Of a stretch of 64,000 bases of DNA, positions 44,899-51,979 are shown piece after piece (position 1 is the first letter of the stretch; every line of letters begins with the position of its first letter). The stretch is taken from assembly GCF_001704635.1 (NCBI RefSeq), contig NZ_MAXF01000130.1, forward strand, positions 1 to 64,000. The letters run 5' to 3'. This DNA comes from Streptomyces sparsogenes. Its GTDB lineage: Bacteria; Actinomycetota; Actinomycetes; Streptomycetales; Streptomycetaceae. The position numbers were made by a program, and so were the translations under genes. The notes under the pieces are model-generated. The model was given only the letters and a program-made list of their open reading frames with translations, was not told the origin of the DNA and did not search any database.

Positions 44899-44922
44899 GG
44901 GCGTACTCGTTTCTGTGAGTGC

Positions 44923-44962
44923 CGTAGGCCCCGGTATCCGCCAAGATGCATCGGGGCCTACG
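44923..44962 (-). promoter_or_regulatory. Leader stem-loop of the 244-residue gene
   Basis: CGTAGGCCCC (44923-44932) and GGGGCCTACG (44953-44962) form a perfect 10-bp stem with a 20-nt loop, between the operators and the ATG at 44898 (minus strand). Placed in the 5' leader, it could attenuate or stabilise the message. Confidence 0.45.
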
Positions 44963-44992
44963 TTGTGACCGGGCTCGTATCCCCCGGTCACG

Positions 44993-45043
44993 GGTGGTTG
45001 ACCACCCATAGGCTGACACAGGCTCGACAGGTGGTCAACCACC
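44993..45043. promoter_or_regulatory. Two paired operators between divergent element genes
   Basis: GGTGGTTGACCACC (44993-45006) and GGTGGTCAACCACC (45030-45043) are each near-perfect palindromes and exact reverse complements of each other, with centres 37 bp apart. They occupy the divergent gap between the 244-residue gene and the RHH gene, the second ending 16 nt before the RHH start. TTGAC within each site could be part of the promoters. This is a strong case for autoregulation by the RHH protein. Confidence 0.75.
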
Positions 45044-45059
45044 CTGGCAAGCTATCCCC

Positions 45060-45257
45060 ATGCCCAGTCAACACAAGAACCCCGTTCGCGGTCTGCGCGG
45101 CATCGATCAGAAGCTGTGGGACGACTTCGAGGCCGCCACAGCAGAGACAGGCAGCGACCGTTCCGCTGTGCTGCGTCGATACATGGAGTGGTTCGTCCAG
45201 CGTCCCGGCGCACAGTTGCCTGAGCGCCCGCCAGCCGGCCCGTGGTCAACGCCCTGA
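45060..45257 (+). CDS. Ribbon-helix-helix DNA-binding regulator
   Basis: 65 residues, the only clearly supported plus-strand gene of the element. RGLRGIDQKLWDDFEAATAE then TGSDRSAVLRRYMEWFVQRP has the strand (LRGIDQKLW), helix A and helix B of an Arc/CopG-type fold, with G-S-D-R-S-A-V-L-R typical of the turn into helix B. RHH dimers bind short palindromes in pairs, exactly as found upstream. It probably represses itself and the divergent operon; it may be the element's main repressor. Confidence 0.75.
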   Translation: MPSQHKNPVRGLRGIDQKLWDDFEAATAETGSDRSAVLRRYMEWFVQRPGAQLPERPPAGPWSTP

Positions 45258-45269
45258 GCCACGCACGCG

Positions 45270-45303
45270 AACGGCCCCCGCCATGCTGCCGACGGGGGCC
45301 GTT
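45270..45303. terminator. Bidirectional stem-loop between RHH and integrase genes
   Basis: AACGGCCCCCG (45270-45280) and CGGGGGCCGTT (45293-45303), perfect 11-bp stem, 12-nt loop. Lies between convergent genes. Confidence 0.75.
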
Positions 45304-45320
45304 GCTGCGTTCCTGGCTGG

Positions 45321-46895
45321 TCACAGATTCGCTTGATGCGCCGCTTCCATCAGGGCATCGGCTTCGGGGTCGGGGCGGCGAATTTCGAACGTCAACCGCT
45401 CGCTGACGGGGCGACGCCACCCCGTGGGCGCGCCGACAGAAACGCGAACGTTCAGATCTAGCAGTATTTCCCTGCGGCCGGCGGCGTCAGCCTTGTCCCA
45501 GTCCTCCCCCCAAGTTGTGTCAAGCTCAATTTCTTCGATGTGCGGGGGGACGATGGGCTTTATGCGGAGTGCGTCCAATCGGTCCGACACGCCTTGAAGT
45601 TGCGAAGCAACAGCATCAGCGGCAGTTCCGCGGAGCGTAGTCAGACGCGTCGACAACTCCTTGACGGTTTCCTCAAGCTCTGCAATTTCGGGGCGGTTGT
45701 CCACGCCTGCTACGCGGACCACCTGAGTGCGCCGGAACATGCCAAAGCGCTCGCGGAATTCTTTGTCCACGTAGTCGATGGTTTCCTGTTGTTTGACTGC
45801 TGGGTACGGCTCGCCGTCGTTGTGTGCTTTGCTGTTGCAGGTGAAAGTATGCCGCCTTGATCCGTCTCGATTGGTCGCCACGGCAGTGTGCATGTTGTGG
45901 TCGCATACACCGCAAAGCAGTACGCCCAAGAGGTCGTGTGCGTCCTTTCGGCGAGGTGCGGAGAGTTTGGGGTTTGCCCTGGCTGCCTCAGCCTCTTTGA
46001 TCTTGTGCCACGTCGAATCATCGATCAGTGCTACACCCTGCATGATGGGGGAGCCATCAGAGTTGCGCAGTACTGTCCCGTCCTTCTTGACGAGGTAACC
46101 CCGGACTATCGGAGACAGCAGCATCGACCGCACTGTTGTCTCTGTCCAGCTGCTTTGCGGATTCTCGGTGCGCTTCATCAAGCGCGCTCGGTGATTTGCT
46201 GGTGTGACAGCCTTAGTGTCGTTTAGCCACGCCGTGACGGCGCTGTAGCTCTTACCTGCAATGAAGCGGGCAATTGCCGCTCGACGGATCTTCGCGGTTG
46301 GATGGTGCTCTCCAAGCCACCAGCCCTCTTTTCCGTCGGCAAACGTCTTTCGTACCGGTTGGAAGCCGTACGGGATGGGGCCGCCGGGCCACCTTCCAAG
46401 CGACTGGAGGTGCTTGGCTGCGCCCTGGTTTCGCTCCAGGATTGTCTGTCCTTCGAGCTGTGCGGCGAAGGCGAGAATCAACATGATCAGCTCTGACATG
46501 GGGGAAGTGAAGTCCAATTCCAGCACTCCGCCCCCGGGCCCGCTGGCGAAGACTAAGCGCTTCCCGTGGCGCTTGGCATATCTACCGAGATCAACCATGT
46601 CGCCCATGGATCGGACAGCCCGGTCAATGCGCTGCCAGGCCATGACGTCCCAGTCCTCCGGCCGGTCAAGCCAGTAGGCCAGTTCCTCTCGCTCCCATGG
46701 AGTCGTCTTCAGTGCTGAGACGTCAGGATCGCGTGCCCACCCGACGACCCTTCCGCCAAGTCGGTCGTTGACTACTTCGATGGCCTCCTGTTGGACCTCA
46801 GGTGATGTAGACGCATCGGTGTAGCGGCTGATGCGGATTGCCCCAACTACGCGAGGGCGCCCGGTGAACGTCGCGGGGACGCTGCTGTGTGCCAT
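45321..46895 (-). CDS. int: Large serine integrase
   Basis: 524 residues from the ATG at 46895. The catalytic domain opens with VVGAIRISRYTDASTSPEVQ, where the Ser in RISR is the expected nucleophile, and includes WDVMAWQRIDRAVRSMGDMV. The recombinase domain follows (GPIPYGFQPVRKTFADGKEG, KSYSAVTAWLND, TVRSMLLSPIVRGYLV), then a zinc-ribbon domain (LLCGVCDHNMH, TFTCNSKAHNDGE) and a coiled-coil segment (EIAELEETVKELSTRLTTLR) that controls directionality in this family. It lies 26 nt from the attR core, the usual position next to attP. A separate recombination directionality factor was not recognised. Confidence 0.94.
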   Translation of the reverse strand: MAHSSVPATFTGRPRVVGAIRISRYTDASTSPEVQQEAIEVVNDRLGGRVVGWARDPDVSALKTTPWEREELAYWLDRPEDWDVMAWQRIDRAVRSMGDMVDLGRYAKRHGKRLVFASGPGGGVLELDFTSPMSELIMLILAFAAQLEGQTILERNQGAAKHLQSLGRWPGGPIPYGFQPVRKTFADGKEGWWLGEHHPTAKIRRAAIARFIAGKSYSAVTAWLNDTKAVTPANHRARLMKRTENPQSSWTETTVRSMLLSPIVRGYLVKKDGTVLRNSDGSPIMQGVALIDDSTWHKIKEAEAARANPKLSAPRRKDAHDLLGVLLCGVCDHNMHTAVATNRDGSRRHTFTCNSKAHNDGEPYPAVKQQETIDYVDKEFRERFGMFRRTQVVRVAGVDNRPEIAELEETVKELSTRLTTLRGTAADAVASQLQGVSDRLDALRIKPIVPPHIEEIELDTTWGEDWDKADAAGRREILLDLNVRVSVGAPTGWRRPVSERLTFEIRRPDPEADALMEAAHQANL

Positions 46896-46905
46896 GGATG
46901 TGACG

Positions 46906-47250
46906 TTAGTTCCCACACCTCGCCAGCGCGAACTGCAGCGGCCGGACCGCCGGATGGCGCCGCAGTTGGAACAGCGGCCGCCAGCAGGCGGGCGGCCGCC
47001 GGCCCGCCGCCACCGCGTCGACCGCCGCCAGATAGCGGGCGGCGAAGCGCACGTCCAGGTCCTCGGTCGCGGCCGGGTCCTGGAAGGACCCGTCGCCGAT
47101 CCGGCGGCCCACCTCCTCGGTGACCGCCAGATACACCCGGTTGAAGACCGCCACCCCGTCCCGGGGCGGCAGCGCGGCGCCGAGCGCGCGCATCCGCGCC
47201 ACGACACCCTCCACGGTCCGCGGCGCGAGCCGCTCGGCCGACGTCGTCAT
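46906..47250 (-). pseudogene. 5' half of the split DUF5995-like gene
   Basis: From its ATG at 47250 it reads 109 host residues (ALPPRDGVAVFNRVYLAVTE, GRRPPACWRPLFQLR, PLQFALA) and then runs into element DNA with RCGN and a stop. The continuation is at 31934-32308. Without the element, the product would be 231 residues. It is divergent from the MmyB-type regulator gene at 47431 with a 180-nt gap. Confidence 0.85.
46922..46929. other. attR core of the integrated element
   Basis: GCCAGCGC, identical to attL at 32301-32308. The flank to the right is host coding sequence, and to the left is GTTAGTTCCCACACCTC of the element. In the predicted attP, GTTCC (46909-46913) and GGAAC (32317-32321) lie at equal distance (8 nt) on each side of the core. 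Confidence 0.8.
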
Positions 47251-47430
47251 GGACGCAAGAGTCGCAGCCGGAGCCCGGCGCGTCCGGCCGTTCGCCGCCG
47301 CCTTCCCCGAAACGGACTAACACGGCTCCGCAGCGGACGGAGAAGACGGAGAGGACAGCCGGCCGGGCACCGCCGATCCGGGGATCGGCAGACCCTGGTT
47401 GTGGAGCCGGGCACCGGCCACCCTTGGGGC

Positions 47431-48276
47431 GTGGACCGCACTCGACTCGCCGACTTCCTCCGCCACTGCCGCACCCGGCTCTCGCCCGCCGACGTCGGGC
47501 TCGACCCCGGGGCGCGCCGCCGCACCCCCGGGCTGCGCCGCGAGGAGGTGGCCCGGCTCGGCGGGATGTCCACCGACTACTACACGCGGCTGGAGCAGGC
47601 CCGTGGCGCGCGCCCCTCCCGGCGGATGCTGACCGCGCTGGCCCGCGCGCTGCGGCTGACCGACGACGAGCGGGACCACCTCTTCCGGCTGGCGGGGGAG
47701 GGGCCGCCGCGCGACCGGTCCGCCGCCGGGCATGTGCGGCCCGGACTGCTGCGGGTCCTGGACCGGCTGTACGACACCCCGGCCCAGGTGTGCGGCGACT
47801 GGGGCGAGGTGCTGGCGCAGAACGCGATGGCCGCCGCCCTGGTCGGCGATGTCGGGGCCCGGCCGCCGGGGCGGCGCAACCTCGTGCGGGAGTACTTCAC
47901 CGACCCGCGCGCCCGTCGGCTCTTCCCGGCCGAGGACCACGCGGAGCGCGCCCGGCGCCATGTCGCCGACCTGCGGGCCGCGCTCGCCGCCCGCCCCGGC
48001 GACCCGGGGCCGGCCGGGCTCGTGGCCGAGCTGCGGGCGGTGAGCGAGGAGTTCGCCGCGCTGTGGGAGGGACCACGCGACACCGCGCGGCGCCCGGCGG
48101 TCGAGCGCTTCCTGCACCCGGTGGTGGGGCCGCTGGAGCTGGAGCGCGAGGTGCTGGTGGACGCCGAGCACGGGCAGCGGCTCACCGTCCACTCGGCCCG
48201 CCCGGGCAGCGAGTCCGCCGAGCGGCTGGAGCTGCTGCGCGTGGTGGGGGTGCAGGACCTCACGGCGCGGGCGTGA
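47431..48276 (+). CDS. MmyB-type XRE-family regulator
   Basis: 281 residues from the GTG at 47431; a GTG at 47401 would add 10. The N-terminal HTH (LADFLRHCRTRLSPADVGLD, RRTPGLRREEVARLGGMSTD, YYTRLEQARGARPS) and the C-terminal PAS-like ligand domain (DWGEVLAQNAMAAALVGDV, EYFTDPRARRLFP) match the MmyB-like family common in Streptomyces. These often control a divergent gene; here that gene is the one split by the element. Confidence 0.9.
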   Translation: MDRTRLADFLRHCRTRLSPADVGLDPGARRRTPGLRREEVARLGGMSTDYYTRLEQARGARPSRRMLTALARALRLTDDERDHLFRLAGEGPPRDRSAAGHVRPGLLRVLDRLYDTPAQVCGDWGEVLAQNAMAAALVGDVGARPPGRRNLVREYFTDPRARRLFPAEDHAERARRHVADLRAALAARPGDPGPAGLVAELRAVSEEFAALWEGPRDTARRPAVERFLHPVVGPLELEREVLVDAEHGQRLTVHSARPGSESAERLELLRVVGVQDLTARA

Positions 48277-48312
48277 GGCGGCGCCGGGCCGGGGCCGCCG
48301 GGTCGGGGCCGC

Positions 48313-49698
48313 TCAGGGCCGCCGGGCCTCGTCGTCGTACGTACTGGTGCCCGCGTCCAGCAGCGGCTCCTCGCGCTTCATATGGGCCGGGGCCAGCGCG
48401 CGCAGCAGGTGGTAGCCGCTGAGCACGACGACCGTGCCCAGGGCGATCCCGCTGAGCTCGAAGTTGTCGCCGACCTTGAGGCTCACTCCGCCGACGCCGA
48501 TGACCACACCGGCCGCCACCGGCACCAGGTTGAGCGGATTGCGCAGGTCCACCTTGTTGTGCACCCAGATCTGGGCGCCGAGCAGCCCGATCATGCCGTA
48601 CAGGATGACCGTGATGCCGCCCAGCACACCGCCGGGGATCGCCGCGACGACCGCGCCGAACTTGGGGCACAGCCCGAAGAGGAGGGCGAAGCCGGCCGCG
48701 GCCCAGTAGGCGGCGGTGGAGTAGACCCGGGAGGCCGCCATCACGCCGATGTTCTCGGAGTACGTGGTGTTGGCCGGGCCGCCGACCGCCGTGGAGAGCA
48801 CGGTGGCCGCGCCGTCCGCCGCGATCGCGGTGCCCAGGGTGTCGTCGAGCGGGTCGCCGGTCATCTCGCCGACGGCCTTCACATGCCCGGCGTTCTCGGC
48901 GATCAGCGCGATGACGACCGGCAGGGCGACCAGGACGGCCGACCAGTGGAAGCTGGGCGCGTGCACGGAGGGCAGGCCGATCCAGTCCGCCTTGGAGACC
49001 GCTGACAGGTCGAGCCGCCAGTGGTCGGTGATCCGCCCGCTGCCGTCCAGTGAGTGGATCTTGCCGAAGGCGCGGTCGAAGAGCCAGGAGATCGCGTATC
49101 CGAAGACCAGGCCCAGGAAGATCGCGATGCGCGACCAGAAGCCGCGCAGACAGACCACGGCCAGCCCGGTGAAGAGCATGGTCAGCAGCGCGGTCCACTG
49201 GTCGGCGGGCCAGTACGTGTGGGCGGTCACCGGCGCCAGGTTGAAGCCGATCAGCATGACGACCGCGCCCGTGACCACCGGCGGCATCGCCGCGTGGATG
49301 ATGCCCGCGCCGAAGGTGCGCACCGCCAGGCCGCTCAGGAACAGCACCACGCCGACCACCAGGATCGCGCCGGTGACGGCGGCGCTGCCGCCGCCCTGCG
49401 CCCTGATCACGGCGGCCACGCCGACGAAGGAGAGGCTGCACCCCAGATAGCTGGGCACCCGGCCGCGGGTCGCCAGCAGGAACAGCACGGTCGCGACCCC
49501 GGACATCATGATCGCGAGGTTGGGGTCGAGCCCCATGAGCACCGGGGCGACGAAGCTCGCCCCGAACATCGCCACCACGTGCTGCGCGCCCAGCCCCACC
49601 GTACGGGGCCAGGAGAGCCGCTCATCCGGCTTGACGACGGCTCCGGGGGCGGGCGTGCGCCCGTCTCCGTGCAGGGTCCAGCGCACGCCGAGGCCCAT
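48313..49698 (-). CDS. NCS2 uracil/xanthine permease
   Basis: About 461 residues from the ATG at 49698; an ATG at 49716 would add 6. Around 12-14 membrane segments. Family motifs are visible: LGAQHVVAMFGASFVAPVLM near the N-terminus, VIALIAENAGHVKAVGEMTG (the ENxGH substrate-binding signature), and GGPANTTYSENIGVMAASRV. The sequence is close to the UraA/PyrP uracil type, so uracil uptake is the best guess, with xanthine possible. Convergent with the MmyB gene. Confidence 0.92.
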   Translation of the reverse strand: MGLGVRWTLHGDGRTPAPGAVVKPDERLSWPRTVGLGAQHVVAMFGASFVAPVLMGLDPNLAIMMSGVATVLFLLATRGRVPSYLGCSLSFVGVAAVIRAQGGGSAAVTGAILVVGVVLFLSGLAVRTFGAGIIHAAMPPVVTGAVVMLIGFNLAPVTAHTYWPADQWTALLTMLFTGLAVVCLRGFWSRIAIFLGLVFGYAISWLFDRAFGKIHSLDGSGRITDHWRLDLSAVSKADWIGLPSVHAPSFHWSAVLVALPVVIALIAENAGHVKAVGEMTGDPLDDTLGTAIAADGAATVLSTAVGGPANTTYSENIGVMAASRVYSTAAYWAAAGFALLFGLCPKFGAVVAAIPGGVLGGITVILYGMIGLLGAQIWVHNKVDLRNPLNLVPVAAGVVIGVGGVSLKVGDNFELSGIALGTVVVLSGYHLLRALAPAHMKREEPLLDAGTSTYDDEARRP

Positions 49699-49832
49699 GG
49701 TTGTGCTCCACTTCATTGCTCAGGGGGATCGCAGCAATGTTAGTGGGTCGAAAATGTGTTTCATCCCTCTAAAGATCCTGACCGAAGAGCGTGCCAGAGA
49801 TCGCGGGTGAAGACCGGGGGTGAAGACCGTGG

Positions 49833-50540
49833 CTAGAGGTCAGCGGTCCGCACGCCCAGCAGGCCGCTCAGCGCCCGCCGCCCCTCCTCGCTCACCCGCA
49901 GCGCCCGCTGGGTGCCGATCCGTACGCACCACCCCGCGTCCAGCGCGTGCCGGCACAGCGCGGCCCCCGCCACCCCCGCCAGATGCGGTCTGCGCTCGGT
50001 CCAGTCCAGACAACTGCGCGCCATCGGCCGGCGGCCCCGAGGGGCGCTCGCCAGGTCCACGCCGAGCCGCCCGAACCAGTCCACGCCCGCCTCGGTGAGC
50101 GCGAACCCCGTCGTGCCCTCCAGCAGCCCGCGCTCCAGCATGGCGTCGGTGATCGCCGTGCCGAGCCGCCCGGCCAGGTGGTCGTAGCAGGTGCGGGCGC
50201 GCGCCATGGCCTCACCGGCGCCGGCGGCGCGCAGCGTCCGGGGCGCCGGGGGCGGGGCGGCGTGGCCCGACAGGTCCTCGATGAGCTGGGCGACCTGGGG
50301 CCCCGCCAGCCGTACGTAGCGATGCCTGCCCTGCCGCTCCTCCGCCAGCAGGCCGCCGGCGACCAGCCTGCTCAGATGCTCGCTCGCGGTCGACGCGGCC
50401 ACCCCCGCCAGCCGCGCCAGCTCCCCGGCGGTCCAGGCCCGCCCGTCGAGCAGCGCCAGACAGAACGAGGCGCGGGTCTCGTCGGCGAGCAGCGCGGCGA
50501 GCCGGGCGAGCTGTGGGCCGTTGGGCTGGGACTGCGTCAT
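49833..50540 (-). CDS. ArsR-type winged-helix regulator
   Basis: 235 residues from the ATG at 50540. LARLAALLADETRASFCLAL and TAGELARLAGVAASTASEHL followed by LSRLVAGGLLAEERQGRHRY is a classic ArsR winged helix (residues about 10-90). The C-terminal part repeats a helical/winged arrangement (GRLGTAITDAMLERGLLEGT, LRVSEEGRRALSGLLG). No metal-binding Cys pair is visible in the HTH. Downstream of and 71 nt from the MFS gene on the same strand, probably co-transcribed. Confidence 0.88.
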   Translation of the reverse strand: MTQSQPNGPQLARLAALLADETRASFCLALLDGRAWTAGELARLAGVAASTASEHLSRLVAGGLLAEERQGRHRYVRLAGPQVAQLIEDLSGHAAPPPAPRTLRAAGAGEAMARARTCYDHLAGRLGTAITDAMLERGLLEGTTGFALTEAGVDWFGRLGVDLASAPRGRRPMARSCLDWTERRPHLAGVAGAALCRHALDAGWCVRIGTQRALRVSEEGRRALSGLLGVRTADL

Positions 50541-50611
50541 GCCATCCATCATCCGCCCCCGGTGGTTCGGCCCCGGCCGAACCGTCGGGGGCGGGGCGCG
50601 AACGCGGGGCC

Positions 50612-51850
50612 TCAGCGGGGCGTCGAGCTCGGGGCCGTCACATCGGCGGGGCCCCCGGGGGCCGTCCCCGGCTGCCCCGGCGACGAGCCGCGCAGCACGC
50701 CCGCCCCCACCACCAGCCCCAGCGCCAGCACCGTCACCACCCCGAACGAGGCCGTCAGCGAGGTCAGGTCGGCGATCGACCCCATCGCGGCGGGGGCGAT
50801 CAGCCCCGACGTGTACGTGATCGTCGCGACGCCAGCGATCGCCTGGCTGGGGGCCGGGCCGCTGCGCCCGGCCGCCGCGAAGGCGAGCGGGACGACCACC
50901 GCGATCCCGAGGCCCAGCAGGCCGAATCCGGTGATGGCCAGGGCGGGCCCGGTGGCCGTCACGACCAGCAGGCCGCCCACCGTGGACAGCACACCGCCCG
51001 CGCGTACGGTGCGCACCGCGCCGAAGCGGCCCACCGCCGCGTCGCCGACGAGCCGGGCGGCGGCCATCGTGCAGGAGAAGGCCGTGGTGCAGGCGGCGGC
51101 GACGGCGGGGGAGGAGTCCAGGACGTCCCGCAGATAGACCGCCGACCAGTCCAGGCTCGCCCCCTCGGCGAACACCGCGCAGAAGCCGACCGCGCCGATG
51201 ATCAGCGCGGAGCGGGGCGGCAGGGCGAAGCGGGGCGGCGGGTGCTCCTCCGGGTCGCTGCGCAGGTCGAGCACCCAGTGGCAGACGACCGCGCCGATCA
51301 CGGTGAGCACGGCGGCGGCGAGGCCCAGGTGCAGCCGGGCGTCGGCGTCGGCGTGGGCGGCGAGCGTGCCGGCCGCCGAGCCGAGGAGCGCTCCGACGCT
51401 CCACATGCCGTGCAGGCCCGACATGATGGAGCGGCCCAGGCGGCTCTCGACCTCCACGCCGAGGGCGTTCATGGCGACATCGGCCATCCCCGCTGAGGCG
51501 CCGTAGACGAACAGCGCGCCGCACAGCCAGACCAGGCCGGGCGCGAGCGGGGGCAGCGCCAGCGACAGGCACCACAGCGCGATCAGCCCGCGCAGCGCGG
51601 CGCGGGCGCCGAAGCGGTGGCTGACCCGCCCCGCCAGGGGCATCGTGACGGAGGCGCCGAGCGCGGGGAAGACCAGCGCGAGGCCGAGCAGGCCCGCGCT
51701 GAGGTCTAAGTGCTCCTGGATCCAGGGGACGCGGGTGGCGAAGTTGCCGGTGACCGCGCCGTGCACGGCGAACACGACCGCCACGGCCACCCGCGCCCTG
51801 CGGACCTCTTTCCGCTGCCCGATCTCCCGCGCCTCCGCGGTGCCGTCCAT
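50612..51850 (-). CDS. MFS transporter
   Basis: 412 residues from the ATG at 51850. Twelve hydrophobic segments are seen, with FAVHGAVTGNFATRVPWIQE in the first and a motif-A-like GRVSHRFGARAALRG after the second. The layout resembles the sugar-efflux / YbjJ-like group, whose N-terminal helices contain NFATRVPWIQ. Divergent from a ROK regulator, which may control it in response to a sugar. Confidence 0.88.
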   Translation of the reverse strand: MDGTAEAREIGQRKEVRRARVAVAVVFAVHGAVTGNFATRVPWIQEHLDLSAGLLGLALVFPALGASVTMPLAGRVSHRFGARAALRGLIALWCLSLALPPLAPGLVWLCGALFVYGASAGMADVAMNALGVEVESRLGRSIMSGLHGMWSVGALLGSAAGTLAAHADADARLHLGLAAAVLTVIGAVVCHWVLDLRSDPEEHPPPRFALPPRSALIIGAVGFCAVFAEGASLDWSAVYLRDVLDSSPAVAAACTTAFSCTMAAARLVGDAAVGRFGAVRTVRAGGVLSTVGGLLVVTATGPALAITGFGLLGLGIAVVVPLAFAAAGRSGPAPSQAIAGVATITYTSGLIAPAAMGSIADLTSLTASFGVVTVLALGLVVGAGVLRGSSPGQPGTAPGGPADVTAPSSTPR

Positions 51851-51892
51851 GTCCGCTGCCCATCCTCCCGGAGACACGATCCGCCACGGAAA

Positions 51893-51961
51893 CTATCAGG
51901 AAGGGTCCCTGATAGATAGGGTCCGAAGGAGCGGCGCCTCTGGTCCGAATGAGCGGCGCCT
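51893..51961. promoter_or_regulatory. Operator-like repeats between MFS and ROK genes
   Basis: An 8-bp dyad, CTATCAGG (51893-51900) and CCTGATAG (51908-51915) with a 7-nt spacer, is followed by a 22-bp-period direct repeat: GGTCCGAAGGAGCGGCGCCT (51920-51939) and GGTCCGAATGAGCGGCGCCT (51942-51961), 19 of 20 identical. All lie in the 129-nt divergent gap. The dyad is a good candidate for the ROK operator. Confidence 0.55.
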
Positions 51962-51979
51962 GGTGAAAGGATCCCGCCC

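Larger units (their letters stand above)
32301..46929. mobile_element. Integrated phage-like element of 14.6 kb (prophage remnant or satellite)
   Basis: Bounded by 8-bp att cores inside a split host gene. It is 14,621 bp from core to core. It carries a large serine integrase beside attR, a RHH and an XRE regulator, a terminase-small-subunit-like protein, a scaffold-like protein, a tape measure protein and about a dozen small proteins, nearly all on the minus strand. Base and codon use are more mixed than in the host flanks. I find no large terminase, portal, major capsid, major tail, holin or replication gene. Reading frames are intact and several overlap by 4 nt, so it has not decayed at the sequence level. 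Confidence 0.85.

Noticed and set aside
35061..45043. Tailocin (phage-tail-like bacteriocin)
   Set aside because: Only a tape measure gene is found. No sheath, tube, baseplate or tail fibre genes, and tailocins do not keep an integrase and a terminase-like protein.
32301..46929. tRNA-anchored integrative conjugative element
   Set aside because: No tRNA at either end, no FtsK-like transfer gene, no replication initiator; the integrase is of the large serine type and the gene set is phage-like.
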